64,000 nucleotides of DNA, taken from assembly GCF_003001675.1 (NCBI RefSeq), contig NZ_PVYW01000022.1, positions 1-64,000 of the forward strand. The letters are read 5' to 3'. This DNA comes from Cohnella sp. SGD-V74 (GTDB lineage: Bacteria; Bacillota; Bacilli; Paenibacillales; Paenibacillaceae). Below are positions 25,059-34,294 of the stretch, in pieces. The notes under the pieces were generated by a model. That model ran no database searches, was not told the DNA's origin, and saw only the letters and a program-made list of their open reading frames with translations. Each line of letters opens with the position of its first letter. Position 1 is the first letter of the stretch. Both the position numbers and the translations under genes were made by a program.

Positions 25059-25737
25059 CGACCTTCGCCTCCTTGCCGATTTTCGCGCCCGGGTGCGCGC
25101 TAAATTCCGTTCTGTATTCGACCAACCCGATCGTGCAGCCTTTGCCGATACGGACCCGGTTGCCGCGCACGACTTCCGCCTGGGTATACTCCAGGTCAAT
25201 CACGTCTCCTTCGATCGACTCCACATGCAGCTCAGTCGCCAAGCGCGGCACGAACCACGAGAGCAGCTTGTTCAGTGGACCGCTCGACTTCCGTACGACC
25301 CGAATCGATTCGCCGCCGATTTCCCCCGCCTTGCCCCGGCCTTGGAGAAGAACGTCCATCGTCCCGACGTTGAGCAGACCGCCCACCTCGAACGCGCCTT
25401 CCGCGCGAAAGCTCTCGATCTCGCAGTTTCCGTCGACGCGAATCAGGCCGTTCACCGAGAAGCTGTCTCCCTTTAACGAGCCTCTCACCTTCATATGCCC
25501 GTCAACGAACGACCTCGCCGCAGACAAGTGCCCATCAATCGTGAACATGCCGTCCGCATCCATCGTATCCGCGGCCAAGCTGCCCCGAATCTTCGTCATC
25601 CCGTTGCAATCGAAATCGGCGCAGACGATATCGCCCTCGACCGTGCCTACCCCGTCTATTTTCACTCTGCCGTATTGTCCGCCGCTCGCCGTGCTCACTC
25701 CGTTAATGACCAAATCCCCTTGCGCCGGTTGATTCAT
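25051..25737 (-). CDS. yhbE: Bactofilin-like polymer-forming protein (YhbE)
   Basis: A 228-aa protein with the same beta-helix repeat architecture as YhbF: GQYGRVKIDGVGTVEGDIVCADFDCNGMTKIRGSLAADTMDADGMF. It ends with KIGKEAKVGD. The frame opens 15 codons earlier, but the ATG given has GTAGGAGGAG 6 nt before it. It lies 11 bp downstream of yhbD and is translationally coupled to yhbF. It is likely to assemble into filaments or patches in the cytosol or under the membrane. Confidence 0.87.
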   Translation of the reverse strand: MNQPAQGDLVINGVSTASGGQYGRVKIDGVGTVEGDIVCADFDCNGMTKIRGSLAADTMDADGMFTIDGHLSAARSFVDGHMKVRGSLKGDSFSVNGLIRVDGNCEIESFRAEGAFEVGGLLNVGTMDVLLQGRGKAGEIGGESIRVVRKSSGPLNKLLSWFVPRLATELHVESIEGDVIDLEYTQAEVVRGNRVRIGKGCTIGLVEYRTEFSAHPGAKIGKEAKVGD

Positions 25738-25748
25738 ACGATCTCCTC

Positions 25749-26372
25749 CTACACCCATTTTCCTTTTAACTGCTCGATGCATTCCGTCATGGAAATCCGC
25801 GCGACGACCTTAACGCCGCTCTCGAAGTACAATTCGGACGGGGCGGACAGCAACGCGAACGACGAGACCCCCATCTTGCGCGTGAACACCAGATCGCAGG
25901 CTTTGCCCGCGAACTTCGGAAAATGCTCCCGAAGCGCCTCCAGCAACCGCTCCCCTTCCTCCATGCTCATCTCCCCCGCCTGCAGCAGCTTGTCGACAAC
26001 GTAGAAATACAGCAGTTTGTCGAACGCGTACACCAGCGAGTCGTCGTCTTCCGACGCGAAACGCTGCAGCACAATGGACGAAACAATGTTTCGTTTCACT
26101 AAGTCCGACTTGCGCATCTCGTAATCCGGCAGCGCCGGAGACAGCTTGTCGGCCAGCTCATCCAGCGACAAATCGTCTTTCATATTCATGATTTTATCGA
26201 TGCGGGCCAAGACGAGATCGCGCGGAAAAAACGTTTCCTGCCCTGTAAATGTGGATTTGCGGATAAACCAGTCTTCGGGAATGAGCTGCTTGCGTTTCCA
26301 TCGGTACAACTGCCCGTAGGAGATGCCTTTCTCGTCCAACAGCTCCTTCTTGGATATTAAATCTCGCTCCAT
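25749..26372 (-). CDS. yhbD: YhbD-like protein with MerR-type helix-turn-helix (DUF4004)
   Basis: A 207-aa protein. The N-terminal 60 residues (LISKKELLDEKGISYGQLYRWKRKQLIPEDWFIRKSTFTGQETFFPRDLVLARI) form a MerR-like winged helix, and the C-terminal domain is specific to the DUF4004/YhbD family. The ATG was chosen because GGAGGG lies 7 nt before it; two ATGs further upstream overlap or lack a site. It heads the yhbDEF operon and probably regulates it: a 20-bp dyad sits between a possible -35 (TTGTAT) and -10 (TACGAT), as expected for a MerR-type autoregulator. Confidence 0.87.
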   Translation of the reverse strand: MERDLISKKELLDEKGISYGQLYRWKRKQLIPEDWFIRKSTFTGQETFFPRDLVLARIDKIMNMKDDLSLDELADKLSPALPDYEMRKSDLVKRNIVSSIVLQRFASEDDDSLVYAFDKLLYFYVVDKLLQAGEMSMEEGERLLEALREHFPKFAGKACDLVFTRKMGVSSFALLSAPSELYFESGVKVVARISMTECIEQLKGKWV

Positions 26373-26392
26373 CTTCATCCCTCCGACAACAT

Positions 26393-26412
26393 CGTAACAT
26401 AACACTGTTACG
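26393..26412. promoter_or_regulatory. Dyad operator in the yhbDEF promoter
   Basis: CGTAACATAACACTGTTACG: 7-bp arms CGTAACA/TGTTACG. It lies 21 bp upstream of the yhbD start codon, between the candidate -35 and -10 hexamers, which are spaced about 18 bp. Confidence 0.55.
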
Positions 26413-26421
26413 TTATACAAC

Positions 26422-26453
26422 AAAAAAATGAACCCGACGTCAACATCGGGCTC
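26422..26453 (-). terminator. Intrinsic terminator of the fused ABC transporter gene
   Basis: On the minus strand GCCCGATGTTGACGTCGGGTTC forms a hairpin (CCCGA/TCGGG with flanking pairs) followed by ATTTTTTTG. It comes 9 bp after the transporter stop. Confidence 0.85.
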
Positions 26454-26461
26454 ATTCCTTC

Positions 26462-29400
26462 TTAATGCTGCACCTGCCAACGCTCCGCTCGGCTGCGTTC
26501 CTCCCAGAACGTGCGGTACACCCCTTCCTGGGCGAGCAGTTCCTCGTGCTTCCCGATCTGCACCACTTGCCCGTCCTGCATGACCGCGATCAGATCGGCT
26601 TGTCGGATCGTGTGCAGGCGGTGCGCGACCATCACGACGGTCTTGTCGGCGGCCAGAGCTTGCAGCGCCTCGCGAATGTGCCGCTCGTTCTCCGGATCTA
26701 CGCTGGCCGTCGCCTCGTCCAGCAGTACGATCGGGGCGTCCTTCAGAATCGCCCTCGCGATGCTGATCCGCTGCCTCTGTCCCCCGGACAGCGTGCCTCC
26801 GCCTTCGCTGATCCGCGTATCGTAGCCGTCCGGCAGCTCCATGATGAACTCGTGGCAGCGAGCCGCCTTGGCCGCCGCAACGACCTGCTCCGTCGTCGCT
26901 TCGGGATTGCCGTACTTGATGTTGGCGAGAATGCTGTCCGGGAACAGATACACGTCCTGGAATACGAACGAGACTTGGGTCATCAACGTATCGTGCCTCA
27001 TCTCGCGCACGTCGACTCCACCGACGGACACGCTTCCTTCCGCCGCGTCCCAGAACCTCGCGATCAGATTCAGCGTCGTCGTCTTGCCGCCTCCGGACGG
27101 TCCGACCAGCGCCGTCACACCTTTGGCCGGTATTGTCAGATCGACGCCCTTAAGCACCGGCTTGCCGCTGTCGTAACCGAAGCTCACGCCGCGCAGCTCG
27201 ATTTCATGCCCCTGCGGCAGCCGCTCCTCTCCCGCCTTCGGCTGGGACAGATCGTCCTCCAGCACAATTTCGTTCAAATTGTGAACGGTCGCATGCATCA
27301 TGCGCCTGCCCGCCATATAGTCGATCATCGGCAGCGGTTCGTACAGCACGGAAGCCAGCATCATGAAGCAGATGAAGCTCAGGCCGTCCAGCGAGCCGTT
27401 CGCGTAGCGGAAGCCGCCTGCAACGATAACGGCGACGAATCCGAGTTCGAACACGATGCCGTTAAGCGCAGAGTAAGGCGACACGCCGTTGTTGATCGCG
27501 ATGCTGCTGCGCCGGTATTCGTCCATCGTGTCCTTGTACCCGATCAGCGAGCTCCGGGCCAGACCGAAAGCCCGAACGACCGAGATGCCCCGAATGAAAT
27601 CGACAATGCGGGCGTTGGCTCTGTCCCGCGCCTCCTGGAGACGGGTCATGACCTGCTGGAAGCGGCGGTCGGCCAGCATCGTGACGAGCAGGCTGAGCGG
27701 GATGCCCGCCGCCGCGATCAGCGCGAGCGGCCAATCGATCCACAGCAGCGCGATCAACGTCACGATCGGCGCGATCGTCCCCTTGATGACCATCGTGACG
27801 AGCGCCGGCAGGAAGCCCGTCATCATGGCGTCCTGCTTGATCCGCGTCTCCAAGGTCGCCGTCTCGCGGCCGGCGAAGAAGCCGAGGGGCAGGCTTTTCA
27901 GCCGTCTGCCCAAATAAAGCCGGACGTTGGAGGACAGCTTCGAATAGAACGGGAACAGCACCGTATTCGTCCGATAGTACAGCAAGCCCTGGATCAGAAA
28001 GCCGACGCCCATCGCTGCCGCGTACAGCCAGGCCTTGTCGGCTTCGCCTGCGGACATGCCGGCGACCGCCAGCGCGACGAAGATCGGCGCAAGACTGATG
28101 AACGGGCTTTCCACCAGCGTGCGCCAGTAGGCCTTCTTCAGCCGTTTGCGATCCTGTTCGTCCTCGGCGAGGACGAACGACTTCTGCATCAGCGGCAGGC
28201 TGCCAAGCTGCGGATACAAATCCTCGCCCGGTTCGTCGTCCTTCCGGCCCGTCGCCTGCGCTGCCGTCGGCGGCAGACCTTCGGCGGACGAAGGTGCCGC
28301 CGACGCTTCGCGTGCGGCCGCAATATCTTCCGCGAAGACGGAGCCTTCCTCCGGAAGCTGCGTGTAGGCTTCCCACTGCTTGCGATAGCCTTCGTTGGAA
28401 GCGAGAAGCTGCTCATGCGTGCCGCAGGCGGCTGCCCGGCCATCTTCCACGACGACGATCTGGTCGGCATGCACGACGGTATGCAGACGGTGGGCGATCA
28501 TCAATACCGTTTTCGGCTTTCCTTCGGCCGGATTTATCAATTCGTTGATCGCGTCCTGGATGCGGGCCTCGTTCTCCGGATCGATCAGCGCCGTCGCTTC
28601 GTCCAGGATCAGAATCGGAGCCTGCTTAAGGAACGCCCTCACGATGCTGATGCGCTGCCGCTGACCGCCGCTCAGCTTGCCGCCGCCTTCTCCGACTACG
28701 GTGCGGTAACCGTCGGGAAGAGCGGCGATAAAGTCGTGGCAGCGGGCTCTCCGCGCCGCCTCGATCACTTCCTCGTCGGTCGCGTCCGGCCTTCCCATGC
28801 GAATGTTGTCCATAATCGTCCCTTGGAACAAATACACGTCCTGGAACACGTACGAAATCATCCGCATCAGCGCCTCGCCGTCCATCTGGCGAACGTCGAC
28901 GCCGCCGATCGAGACCGAGCCTTCCGTTACGTCCCAGAAACGGGGCAGCAGCCGGGCGATCGTCGTCTTGCCCGCTCCGGAAGAGCCGACCAAGGCGGTA
29001 AACGTCCCTTCCCGCACCGTAAAAGAAACGTCCTTGAGCGCTTCCCGCTTGTCGTCGTAGGCGAAGCTTACGCGGTCGAAGACGATTGCCGTTCCCTCGG
29101 GTTCCAGCGCCCGCTCCGGCTGAGGCAGTTCGGGCTGCTCCAGCAGTCCCGTCACCTTGCGGGTGACGCCCGCCAGACGGAACGAAATCTGGCCGCTCGT
29201 GCGGAACGCCTTCAGCAGCGTATTGCCGATCCCGATCGTCAGCAGGATAAACAAAATAAACAGCGGCAGCGTAATCTGTCCGGCCGCATGGAGGCCGATG
29301 CCGACCGGTACGACGACGAGCAGCGGCATCTGCGACAGGCCGGCCGCCAGTGACTTGCCGGCGACGCTCTGCGCTTCGGTGCGCTCGCCCAGCTCGGCCG

Positions 29401-30124
29401 ACTGCCGGATGATGCGGCTGTATTCCGCATAGGCCGATTCAGACCGGGCGAACGCGCGGATCACCTTCATCCCGTACACGTACCGCAGCAGAGCCGAGCT
29501 GACCAAGGCGTTGAACTCCGCGAACAGCGGGGCGAGCGGCTTGATCTTGCTGTTCGCGTAGGAGAACGCGGCGCTCAAAATCGGAATGAAAGCGAAGGAA
29601 GCGAGCGCCAGCCTCCAATCGAGCGTCAGCATCAGAGCAAAGGTCAGCACGGGAATGGCGATGGCGATCGTCAAGTCGGGAATGAGGTGGGCTACGCCCT
29701 CTTCCAACTGCTCGGCGTCCTCGTTCATCGTATGCTTGATGCTGCCGATGTCATTGCGGTCGAAATAGCCGAGCGGAAGCTTGGTCAGCTTATCCGCCAG
29801 ATCGAGCCGAACCTCGTAGATGATGTCGTAAGCGGCCTTGTGCGCGAGGTTGGCCGACAGCATCATGAAGACGCCCTTCAGGACGACCGCAATCAGCGCC
29901 GCGCCGGCGAGCTGCGCGTAGACGGCCGAATCTTCCGTCCCGTCCAGAAGATGAACGCACAGCAAATAAACGACCGCATAAGGCACAAGGCCCAGCGCCG
30001 AAGCCAGCACGGACAGCAGCATCGAACCGATTAACGGGGCTTTTCTGCGCCGAAGATAAGGCATCAGCTTCTTAACGGGGGACGGGCGCTTGCTTTTGGC
30101 CGGTTTTTTCGGCTTATTGGACAT
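26462..30124 (-). CDS. Fused two-module ABC exporter-type transporter, iron-regulated (siderophore transport candidate)
   Basis: A 1220-aa single chain with two TMD-NBD modules. NBD1 has Walker A GSSGAGKTT, LSGGQRQRISIVRAF and LILDEATALIDPENE; NBD2 has GPSGGGKTT, LSGGQRQRISIARAI and LLDEATASVDPENE. Both sites look catalytically complete. Each membrane domain has about six helices. The start is the ATG behind GGTGGAGGAAG; the frame also extends 52 codons upstream through the Fur box, which cannot be coding. An almost perfect Fur box about 80 bp before the start indicates iron repression. Exporter-fold proteins under Fur either export siderophores or import them (IrtAB/YbtPQ type); a fused form of the latter is a good possibility. 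Terminators lie at both ends. Confidence 0.9.
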   Translation of the reverse strand: MSNKPKKPAKSKRPSPVKKLMPYLRRRKAPLIGSMLLSVLASALGLVPYAVVYLLCVHLLDGTEDSAVYAQLAGAALIAVVLKGVFMMLSANLAHKAAYDIIYEVRLDLADKLTKLPLGYFDRNDIGSIKHTMNEDAEQLEEGVAHLIPDLTIAIAIPVLTFALMLTLDWRLALASFAFIPILSAAFSYANSKIKPLAPLFAEFNALVSSALLRYVYGMKVIRAFARSESAYAEYSRIIRQSAELGERTEAQSVAGKSLAAGLSQMPLLVVVPVGIGLHAAGQITLPLFILFILLTIGIGNTLLKAFRTSGQISFRLAGVTRKVTGLLEQPELPQPERALEPEGTAIVFDRVSFAYDDKREALKDVSFTVREGTFTALVGSSGAGKTTIARLLPRFWDVTEGSVSIGGVDVRQMDGEALMRMISYVFQDVYLFQGTIMDNIRMGRPDATDEEVIEAARRARCHDFIAALPDGYRTVVGEGGGKLSGGQRQRISIVRAFLKQAPILILDEATALIDPENEARIQDAINELINPAEGKPKTVLMIAHRLHTVVHADQIVVVEDGRAAACGTHEQLLASNEGYRKQWEAYTQLPEEGSVFAEDIAAAREASAAPSSAEGLPPTAAQATGRKDDEPGEDLYPQLGSLPLMQKSFVLAEDEQDRKRLKKAYWRTLVESPFISLAPIFVALAVAGMSAGEADKAWLYAAAMGVGFLIQGLLYYRTNTVLFPFYSKLSSNVRLYLGRRLKSLPLGFFAGRETATLETRIKQDAMMTGFLPALVTMVIKGTIAPIVTLIALLWIDWPLALIAAAGIPLSLLVTMLADRRFQQVMTRLQEARDRANARIVDFIRGISVVRAFGLARSSLIGYKDTMDEYRRSSIAINNGVSPYSALNGIVFELGFVAVIVAGGFRYANGSLDGLSFICFMMLASVLYEPLPMIDYMAGRRMMHATVHNLNEIVLEDDLSQPKAGEERLPQGHEIELRGVSFGYDSGKPVLKGVDLTIPAKGVTALVGPSGGGKTTTLNLIARFWDAAEGSVSVGGVDVREMRHDTLMTQVSFVFQDVYLFPDSILANIKYGNPEATTEQVVAAAKAARCHEFIMELPDGYDTRISEGGGTLSGGQRQRISIARAILKDAPIVLLDEATASVDPENERHIREALQALAADKTVVMVAHRLHTIRQADLIAVMQDGQVVQIGKHEELLAQEGVYRTFWEERSRAERWQVQH

Positions 30125-30201
30125 GACTCTTCCTCCACCAATGAATGATATGAGAATGCCGGAAGCAATGGGAACGCATTCTTTTATGATTGAAGTATAC
30201 A

Positions 30202-30220
30202 AATAATGATAATCATTATC
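30202..30220. promoter_or_regulatory. Fur box upstream of the fused ABC transporter
   Basis: AATAATGATAATCATTATC matches 18 of 19 consensus positions, the best Fur site in the window. Confidence 0.9.
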
Positions 30221-30252
30221 AATTATAAAAATGCCGAATTCCGCTTGCACGC

Positions 30253-30320
30253 AAAAAAAGAGACGATTCCGTTGGGACACCGGCCTACAAAGACCGGCTC
30301 GTTCCCAATGAATCGTCTCT
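30253..30320 (-). terminator. Long terminator of zwf
   Basis: AGAGACGATTC (30259-30269) pairs with GAATCGTCTCT (30310-30320), then GTTGGGA with TCCCAAT, then CCGG with CCGG around the loop. On the minus strand TTTTTTTGC follows. The stem is unusually long (over 20 bp). Confidence 0.85.
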
Positions 30321-30359
30321 CTAACTGATATCGTATATTTTAGACGCGGTTGCTGCCCT

Positions 30360-31913
30360 TCACTTGTCCGTGTTGGACACCCATATGACGTTGTCTTCGT
30401 CCTGACCGTTCACCGGCCACCAGTGATGCCCCTCGTCGTGGAGCAGCTGCTGCGCGCGCTCCGGCCCCCAAGAGCCCGCCGGATACAAATCGGGCGAGAC
30501 CGCATAGTCTCTCCACGCCGCGGCGATCGGATCGACGATCTTCCATGCGGCCGCCAATTCGTCCCAGCGGGTGAAGTACGTGCCTTCGCCGCGGGCCGCG
30601 TCGAACAGAAGACGCTCGTACGCTTCCGGCGTATTGATGCCGACCAGACAGCTCTGGCAGAACTCCATCGCGACCGGCTGGATATTCAGATCGTTGCCCG
30701 GCGTCTTGGCGTTGATCCGGAAGTAGATGCCTTCCATCGGATTGACGCGGATGACGAGCAGGTTCGGCTGCAGATCTTGCTTCCTGGCGAACAGGACGTT
30801 GCCCGGCACGTTTTTGAATTCGACGACGATCTCCGTCGACTTGACCGGAAGCCGCTTGCCCGTGCGCACATAGAACGGAACGCCCGCCCAGCGGAAGTTC
30901 TCGACGAACAGCTTGGCCGCGAAGAACGTCTCCGTCACCGATGCCGGATCGACGTTATCCTCCTCGCGATAGCCCTTAAGCTCTTTGCCTTTAAGCGATC
31001 CGCTGGAATACTGGCCGCGCACGATGTGTTCGCGAACTTCTTCCTCCGAAGCGTATCTTCTGACGGAGCGCAGCACTTTCACTTTCTCGTCGCGAATGCT
31101 CTCCGGGTCCAGACGGCCCGGCGGCTCCATCGCGATCATCGTCAGCATCTGGAGCATATGGTTCTGCACCATATCCCTGAGCGCTCCGGATTTATTGTAG
31201 TACGCCCCGCGATCCTCTACGCCGACCGTCTCCGACAGCGTGATCTGCACGTTGGCGATATGGTTTTTGTTCCACAACGGCTCGAAGAAGGCGTTCGCGA
31301 ACCGAATGACCTCGATGTTCTGCACCATTTCCTTACCCAGGTAATGGTCGATGCGGAACACTTCGTCCTCTCGGAACACTTGGCGGATCTCCTCATTGAG
31401 CTTCTCGGCGGAAGGATAATCGTAGCCGAACGGCTTCTCGATGACGAGCCTGTGCCAGCCCGCGCTCTCCAGCATGCCGCCGTCGCGCAGATTGCGCGAC
31501 ACGCTGCCGAACAGCTCCGGCGCAAGCGCCAAATAGAACAGACGGTTGCCGGGAATGCCATAGGCGGCTTCCACCTGCTCCGTATGCTCCTTCAATTGCT
31601 TAAACGCGTCGACGTTGCCGGTATCCAGCGATAAGTATGTAAAATGATCGGAAAAAGCGCTCCACACTTCGTTCTCCTCGGGCTTGTAGCGGCAAAATTC
31701 GCCGATGGACGAGAACACGTCGTCGCGGAATTGCTCGTTCGTGCGCGGCCTGCGCGCCAGTCCGACGACGGCGAACCGCTCTCCGAGCTTGCCTTCGCGG
31801 TATAAGCTGTATAAGGCCGGGAACAGTTTGCGGCGGGCAAGGTCGCCCGTGGCTCCGAAAATGAAATAGACCGCTGCAGGAGCGGAGACTGTATCGATTT
31901 TGTTGTCCGTCAT
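30360..31913 (-). CDS. zwf: Glucose-6-phosphate 1-dehydrogenase
   Basis: A 517-aa enzyme oxidising glucose 6-phosphate to 6-phosphogluconolactone in the pentose phosphate pathway. The NADP-binding motif is GATGDLARRKLFPALYSL (residues 20-37), the active-site block RIDHYLGKEMVQN contains the catalytic His and Lys, and RTGKRLP is a further family signature. It is monocistronic with a strong terminator, and its start is 160-190 bp from the divergent small gene on the plus strand. Length is typical. Confidence 0.96.
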   Translation of the reverse strand: MTDNKIDTVSAPAAVYFIFGATGDLARRKLFPALYSLYREGKLGERFAVVGLARRPRTNEQFRDDVFSSIGEFCRYKPEENEVWSAFSDHFTYLSLDTGNVDAFKQLKEHTEQVEAAYGIPGNRLFYLALAPELFGSVSRNLRDGGMLESAGWHRLVIEKPFGYDYPSAEKLNEEIRQVFREDEVFRIDHYLGKEMVQNIEVIRFANAFFEPLWNKNHIANVQITLSETVGVEDRGAYYNKSGALRDMVQNHMLQMLTMIAMEPPGRLDPESIRDEKVKVLRSVRRYASEEEVREHIVRGQYSSGSLKGKELKGYREEDNVDPASVTETFFAAKLFVENFRWAGVPFYVRTGKRLPVKSTEIVVEFKNVPGNVLFARKQDLQPNLLVIRVNPMEGIYFRINAKTPGNDLNIQPVAMEFCQSCLVGINTPEAYERLLFDAARGEGTYFTRWDELAAAWKIVDPIAAAWRDYAVSPDLYPAGSWGPERAQQLLHDEGHHWWPVNGQDEDNVIWVSNTDK

Positions 31914-32106
31914 GAATCCTCATCTTTCTTAGGCAGGATTGGATGAGCCGATTTTGTCAAATCTCATGAATTGTAGTGTAGCACAATTAGAGGGACAACG
32001 CTATGTTTTTAACTGTCTTTTCCACTTGGATGGGTAAACGCCCGTACACGTATGTCACGCCGGGAATACAATGCATCAAATCGATCACCCAGGAGGTTGG
32101 CCTACC

Positions 32107-32442
32107 ATGTTCGACGATGATTATTCCGTAGACGAGTACTCGCTTCGGCCGCTCTACGGCCGCGCGGTGTGCGTCGTCACTTACGACGATGCCCGCCATA
32201 CGGGGGTATTGACCTCGTGCGGGACTTCGACGCTCGTACTTAACGGAGAGCGAACGGCCCGGCCCGTCAAGCGGGGACGCAAATCCAAGCAGCATGTCGA
32301 GATCAGCGCTTCGGAGTACGAGGAACCGATCGATTCCGAACCTGCCTACTGGGGGAAAATGGGGCTGGAGCCGCCGATGGAGATCAATTCGTCCAAGTCG
32401 GTCATCTCCCTGGCTCGCGTGAAGGCGGTCTGGCCGATCTAA
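32107..32442 (+). CDS. Small conserved hypothetical protein, possible Sm-like barrel
   Basis: A 111-aa protein starting at an ATG preceded by AGGAGGTTGG; an in-frame ATG 12 codons earlier has no site. Residues 20-50 (YGRAVCVVTYDDARHTGVLTSCGTSTLVLN) and the end (SVISLARVKAVWPI) look like the strands of a small Sm/SH3-like barrel, with an acidic N-terminus and a basic KRGRKSK loop. I do not recognise a named family. Its stop overlaps the convergent liaR stop by 4 bp. Confidence 0.75.
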   Translation: MFDDDYSVDEYSLRPLYGRAVCVVTYDDARHTGVLTSCGTSTLVLNGERTARPVKRGRKSKQHVEISASEYEEPIDSEPAYWGKMGLEPPMEINSSKSVISLARVKAVWPI

Positions 32443-33095
32443 TCCGCCAGCCCGTTCCGGTGCGCGTAGATGGCCGCCTGCGTGCGATCCTCCACGCCGA
32501 GCTTGCCGAACAGGTTCGTCAGGTGGTATTTGACCGTCTTGATGCCGATGAACAGATCGTCCGCGATCTCCTGGTTCGACTTGCCCAGGGCGATCAGCTT
32601 GAGCACTTCCATCTCCCGCTCGGTCAAATCCTCGTGAGGCTGAGCCGCCGTCTGCTGAGGGCGGCGGAAGCGGTTCATCATTTTGGAAGCCACCTGGGAT
32701 TCGAGCACCGATTGGCCGCGCGCCGCCGCTCGAATCGCGTCGGCGATCTCGGAGGCTCGCGAAGTTTTGAGCAGATAGCTGAACGCGCCCGCCTCGATGA
32801 CGGGATACATCTTCTCGTCGTCGAGGAAGCTGGTCAGCACGATGACCCGGCATTCCGGCATCTCTTCCATGATCCGCCGCGTCGTCTCGATGCCGTCCAT
32901 TCCTTCCATCACAAGATCCATCAGCACGACGTCGGGAGAATATTCCCGCGCAAGGCGAAGCCCGTCCATTCCGTTGCCGGCTTCCCCGACGACTTCGATG
33001 CCCTCCTCCGTGCCGAGCACGGCCGCCAGACCGATTCTCACCATCTCGTGATCGTCCACCAATAATACCCGCACCAACGACTGTTCCGCCGCCAT
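32439..33095 (-). CDS. liaR: LiaR-type response regulator (NarL family)
   Basis: A 218-aa regulator: receiver domain (VLLVDDHEMVRIGL, phospho-acceptor Asp in DVVLMDLVMEGMDG, Thr/Ser in VLTSF, Lys in LLKTSRA) and a LuxR-type helix-turn-helix (LTEREMEVLKLIALGKSNQEIADDLFIGIKTVKYHLTNLFGKL). It is the last gene of the envelope-stress operon, 4 bp after liaS. It likely activates the operon promoter through the large dyad near 37.4 kb. Confidence 0.94.
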   Translation of the reverse strand: MAAEQSLVRVLLVDDHEMVRIGLAAVLGTEEGIEVVGEAGNGMDGLRLAREYSPDVVLMDLVMEGMDGIETTRRIMEEMPECRVIVLTSFLDDEKMYPVIEAGAFSYLLKTSRASEIADAIRAAARGQSVLESQVASKMMNRFRRPQQTAAQPHEDLTEREMEVLKLIALGKSNQEIADDLFIGIKTVKYHLTNLFGKLGVEDRTQAAIYAHRNGLAD

Positions 33096-33099
33096 CCGC

Positions 33100-34143
33100 T
33101 CAACCGCCTTCCGCCATCAACGGCACTCTGATTTCGATTCTCGTTCCTTTGCCCGGCGCGCTCGCGACGTTCAGCGACCCGCCAAGCTCGTTCACACGTT
33201 CTTCCATATTGGTCATGCCGTAGGAAGCCTGCTTCTTCACCTGCGTATCGAAGCCGATTCCGTTGTCCCGAATGCCCAGGCGCACCGCTTCTCCGCGACG
33301 CTGGAGCACGATGTCCATCTTCGTCGCTTTCGAATGCCGGAGCGTATTCGACAGCGCCTCCTGCACGATGCGGAACAGATGGTTTTCCACGCCTTTGTTC
33401 AGCGGCAAATCCTGTTCGATATCGATGGCGATATCGACCGGCACCTTCGCCTTCATCTCTTCCACGAGCTCGGGAATCGCTTGCGCCAGACGCTTGCCTT
33501 CCAGATGCACGGGACGCAAATGCAGCAGCAGCGCCCTCATCTCGGATTGCGCCGCGGAAGCCATCTCTTCGATCAGCTCCACCTGCCGGCGCGCCCGCTC
33601 GAAGTCGTGATCCATCGTCCGTCCGACCGCCGTCGCCGTCATCGAGATCGCGAACAGCTGCTGGCTGACCGCGTCGTGCAGCTCCCGCGCCAAGCGCTGG
33701 CGCTCCTCGACGACCGCGCTCATCCGGGCTTGCGCGGCAAGCTCCGCGTTGTTGGTGGACAAGCGTTGAAGCGACGAGACCTGGTCCTCCCACTTGCGGC
33801 CCAGCTTGCCGAGCTGCTCCCCGAGCCGTCCGATCTCGTCTTTGCCGAGATCCGGCAACGGCAAGGACGGGGTCCCTTTCTCAAGCGTCACCATGGACTC
33901 CCTGAGCATCTCCAGACGATTGCGTATCGGAAAGCTTCTCCAGAAACCGAAAGCCGCCCCGGCAACGGACAACACTCCGATCGCCGTCAGCGAGAACGAA
34001 ATCGCCTTGTTCAGCGAATGGAACGAGCCGTCCACACCGTAGCGGATCAGCAAATAAACGACAAGAGCGCCCACGCCCAAGGAGTACAACACGGCCTCGC
34101 CCATGTGGCGCCAAACCATATTGGTGACTTTACGAGACTCCAT
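33100..34143 (-). CDS. liaS: LiaS-type sensor histidine kinase
   Basis: A 347-aa intramembrane-sensing kinase: two close membrane helices (about residues 14-33 and 43-64) with a very short extracellular loop, a HAMP-like linker, the HisKA_3 box VVEERQRLARELHDAVSQQLFAISM and the ATPase domain (VQEALSNTLRHSKAT, GIRDNGIGFD, YGMTNMEERVNELGGSL, GKGTRIEIRVPL). It senses cell-wall stress together with LiaF. The start is the ATG behind GTGAGGAGGAG; this ribosome-binding site is part of a sequence shared with the repeat at 37512-37679. Confidence 0.94.
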   Translation of the reverse strand: MESRKVTNMVWRHMGEAVLYSLGVGALVVYLLIRYGVDGSFHSLNKAISFSLTAIGVLSVAGAAFGFWRSFPIRNRLEMLRESMVTLEKGTPSLPLPDLGKDEIGRLGEQLGKLGRKWEDQVSSLQRLSTNNAELAAQARMSAVVEERQRLARELHDAVSQQLFAISMTATAVGRTMDHDFERARRQVELIEEMASAAQSEMRALLLHLRPVHLEGKRLAQAIPELVEEMKAKVPVDIAIDIEQDLPLNKGVENHLFRIVQEALSNTLRHSKATKMDIVLQRRGEAVRLGIRDNGIGFDTQVKKQASYGMTNMEERVNELGGSLNVASAPGKGTRIEIRVPLMAEGG

Positions 34144-34157
34144 GCGACTCCTCCTCA

Positions 34158-34253
34158 CTTCCTAGCTTCATCCAACCTTCCCGGATGCATGGGCGAGCAG
34201 TTCGCCGTAAGGCGAACGACCAGCCTCGGTGCTGAAAACCGGACTTTTTGAAC
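34158..34253 (-). repeat. Partial copy of the 37.5-kb TIR repeat between liaF and liaS
   Basis: On the minus strand it starts GTTCAAAAAGTCCGGTTTTC and continues AGCACCGAG, then ends AAGGTTGGATGAAGCTAGGA followed by GTGAGGA, as in the element at 37512-37679. Between these blocks is a unique insert with a perfect hairpin GTTCGCCGTAAGGCGAAC (34200-34217). The 3' end of the copy merges into the liaS ribosome-binding site. Confidence 0.8.
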
Positions 34254-34294
34254 CTTTAATTAAAGCTTTACTTAAACCTTCATCTGCACGTTCA

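Noticed and set aside
26465-29353. 962-codon plus-strand frame opposite the fused ABC transporter
   Set aside because: Antisense shadow of a well-supported gene; no start site or domain.
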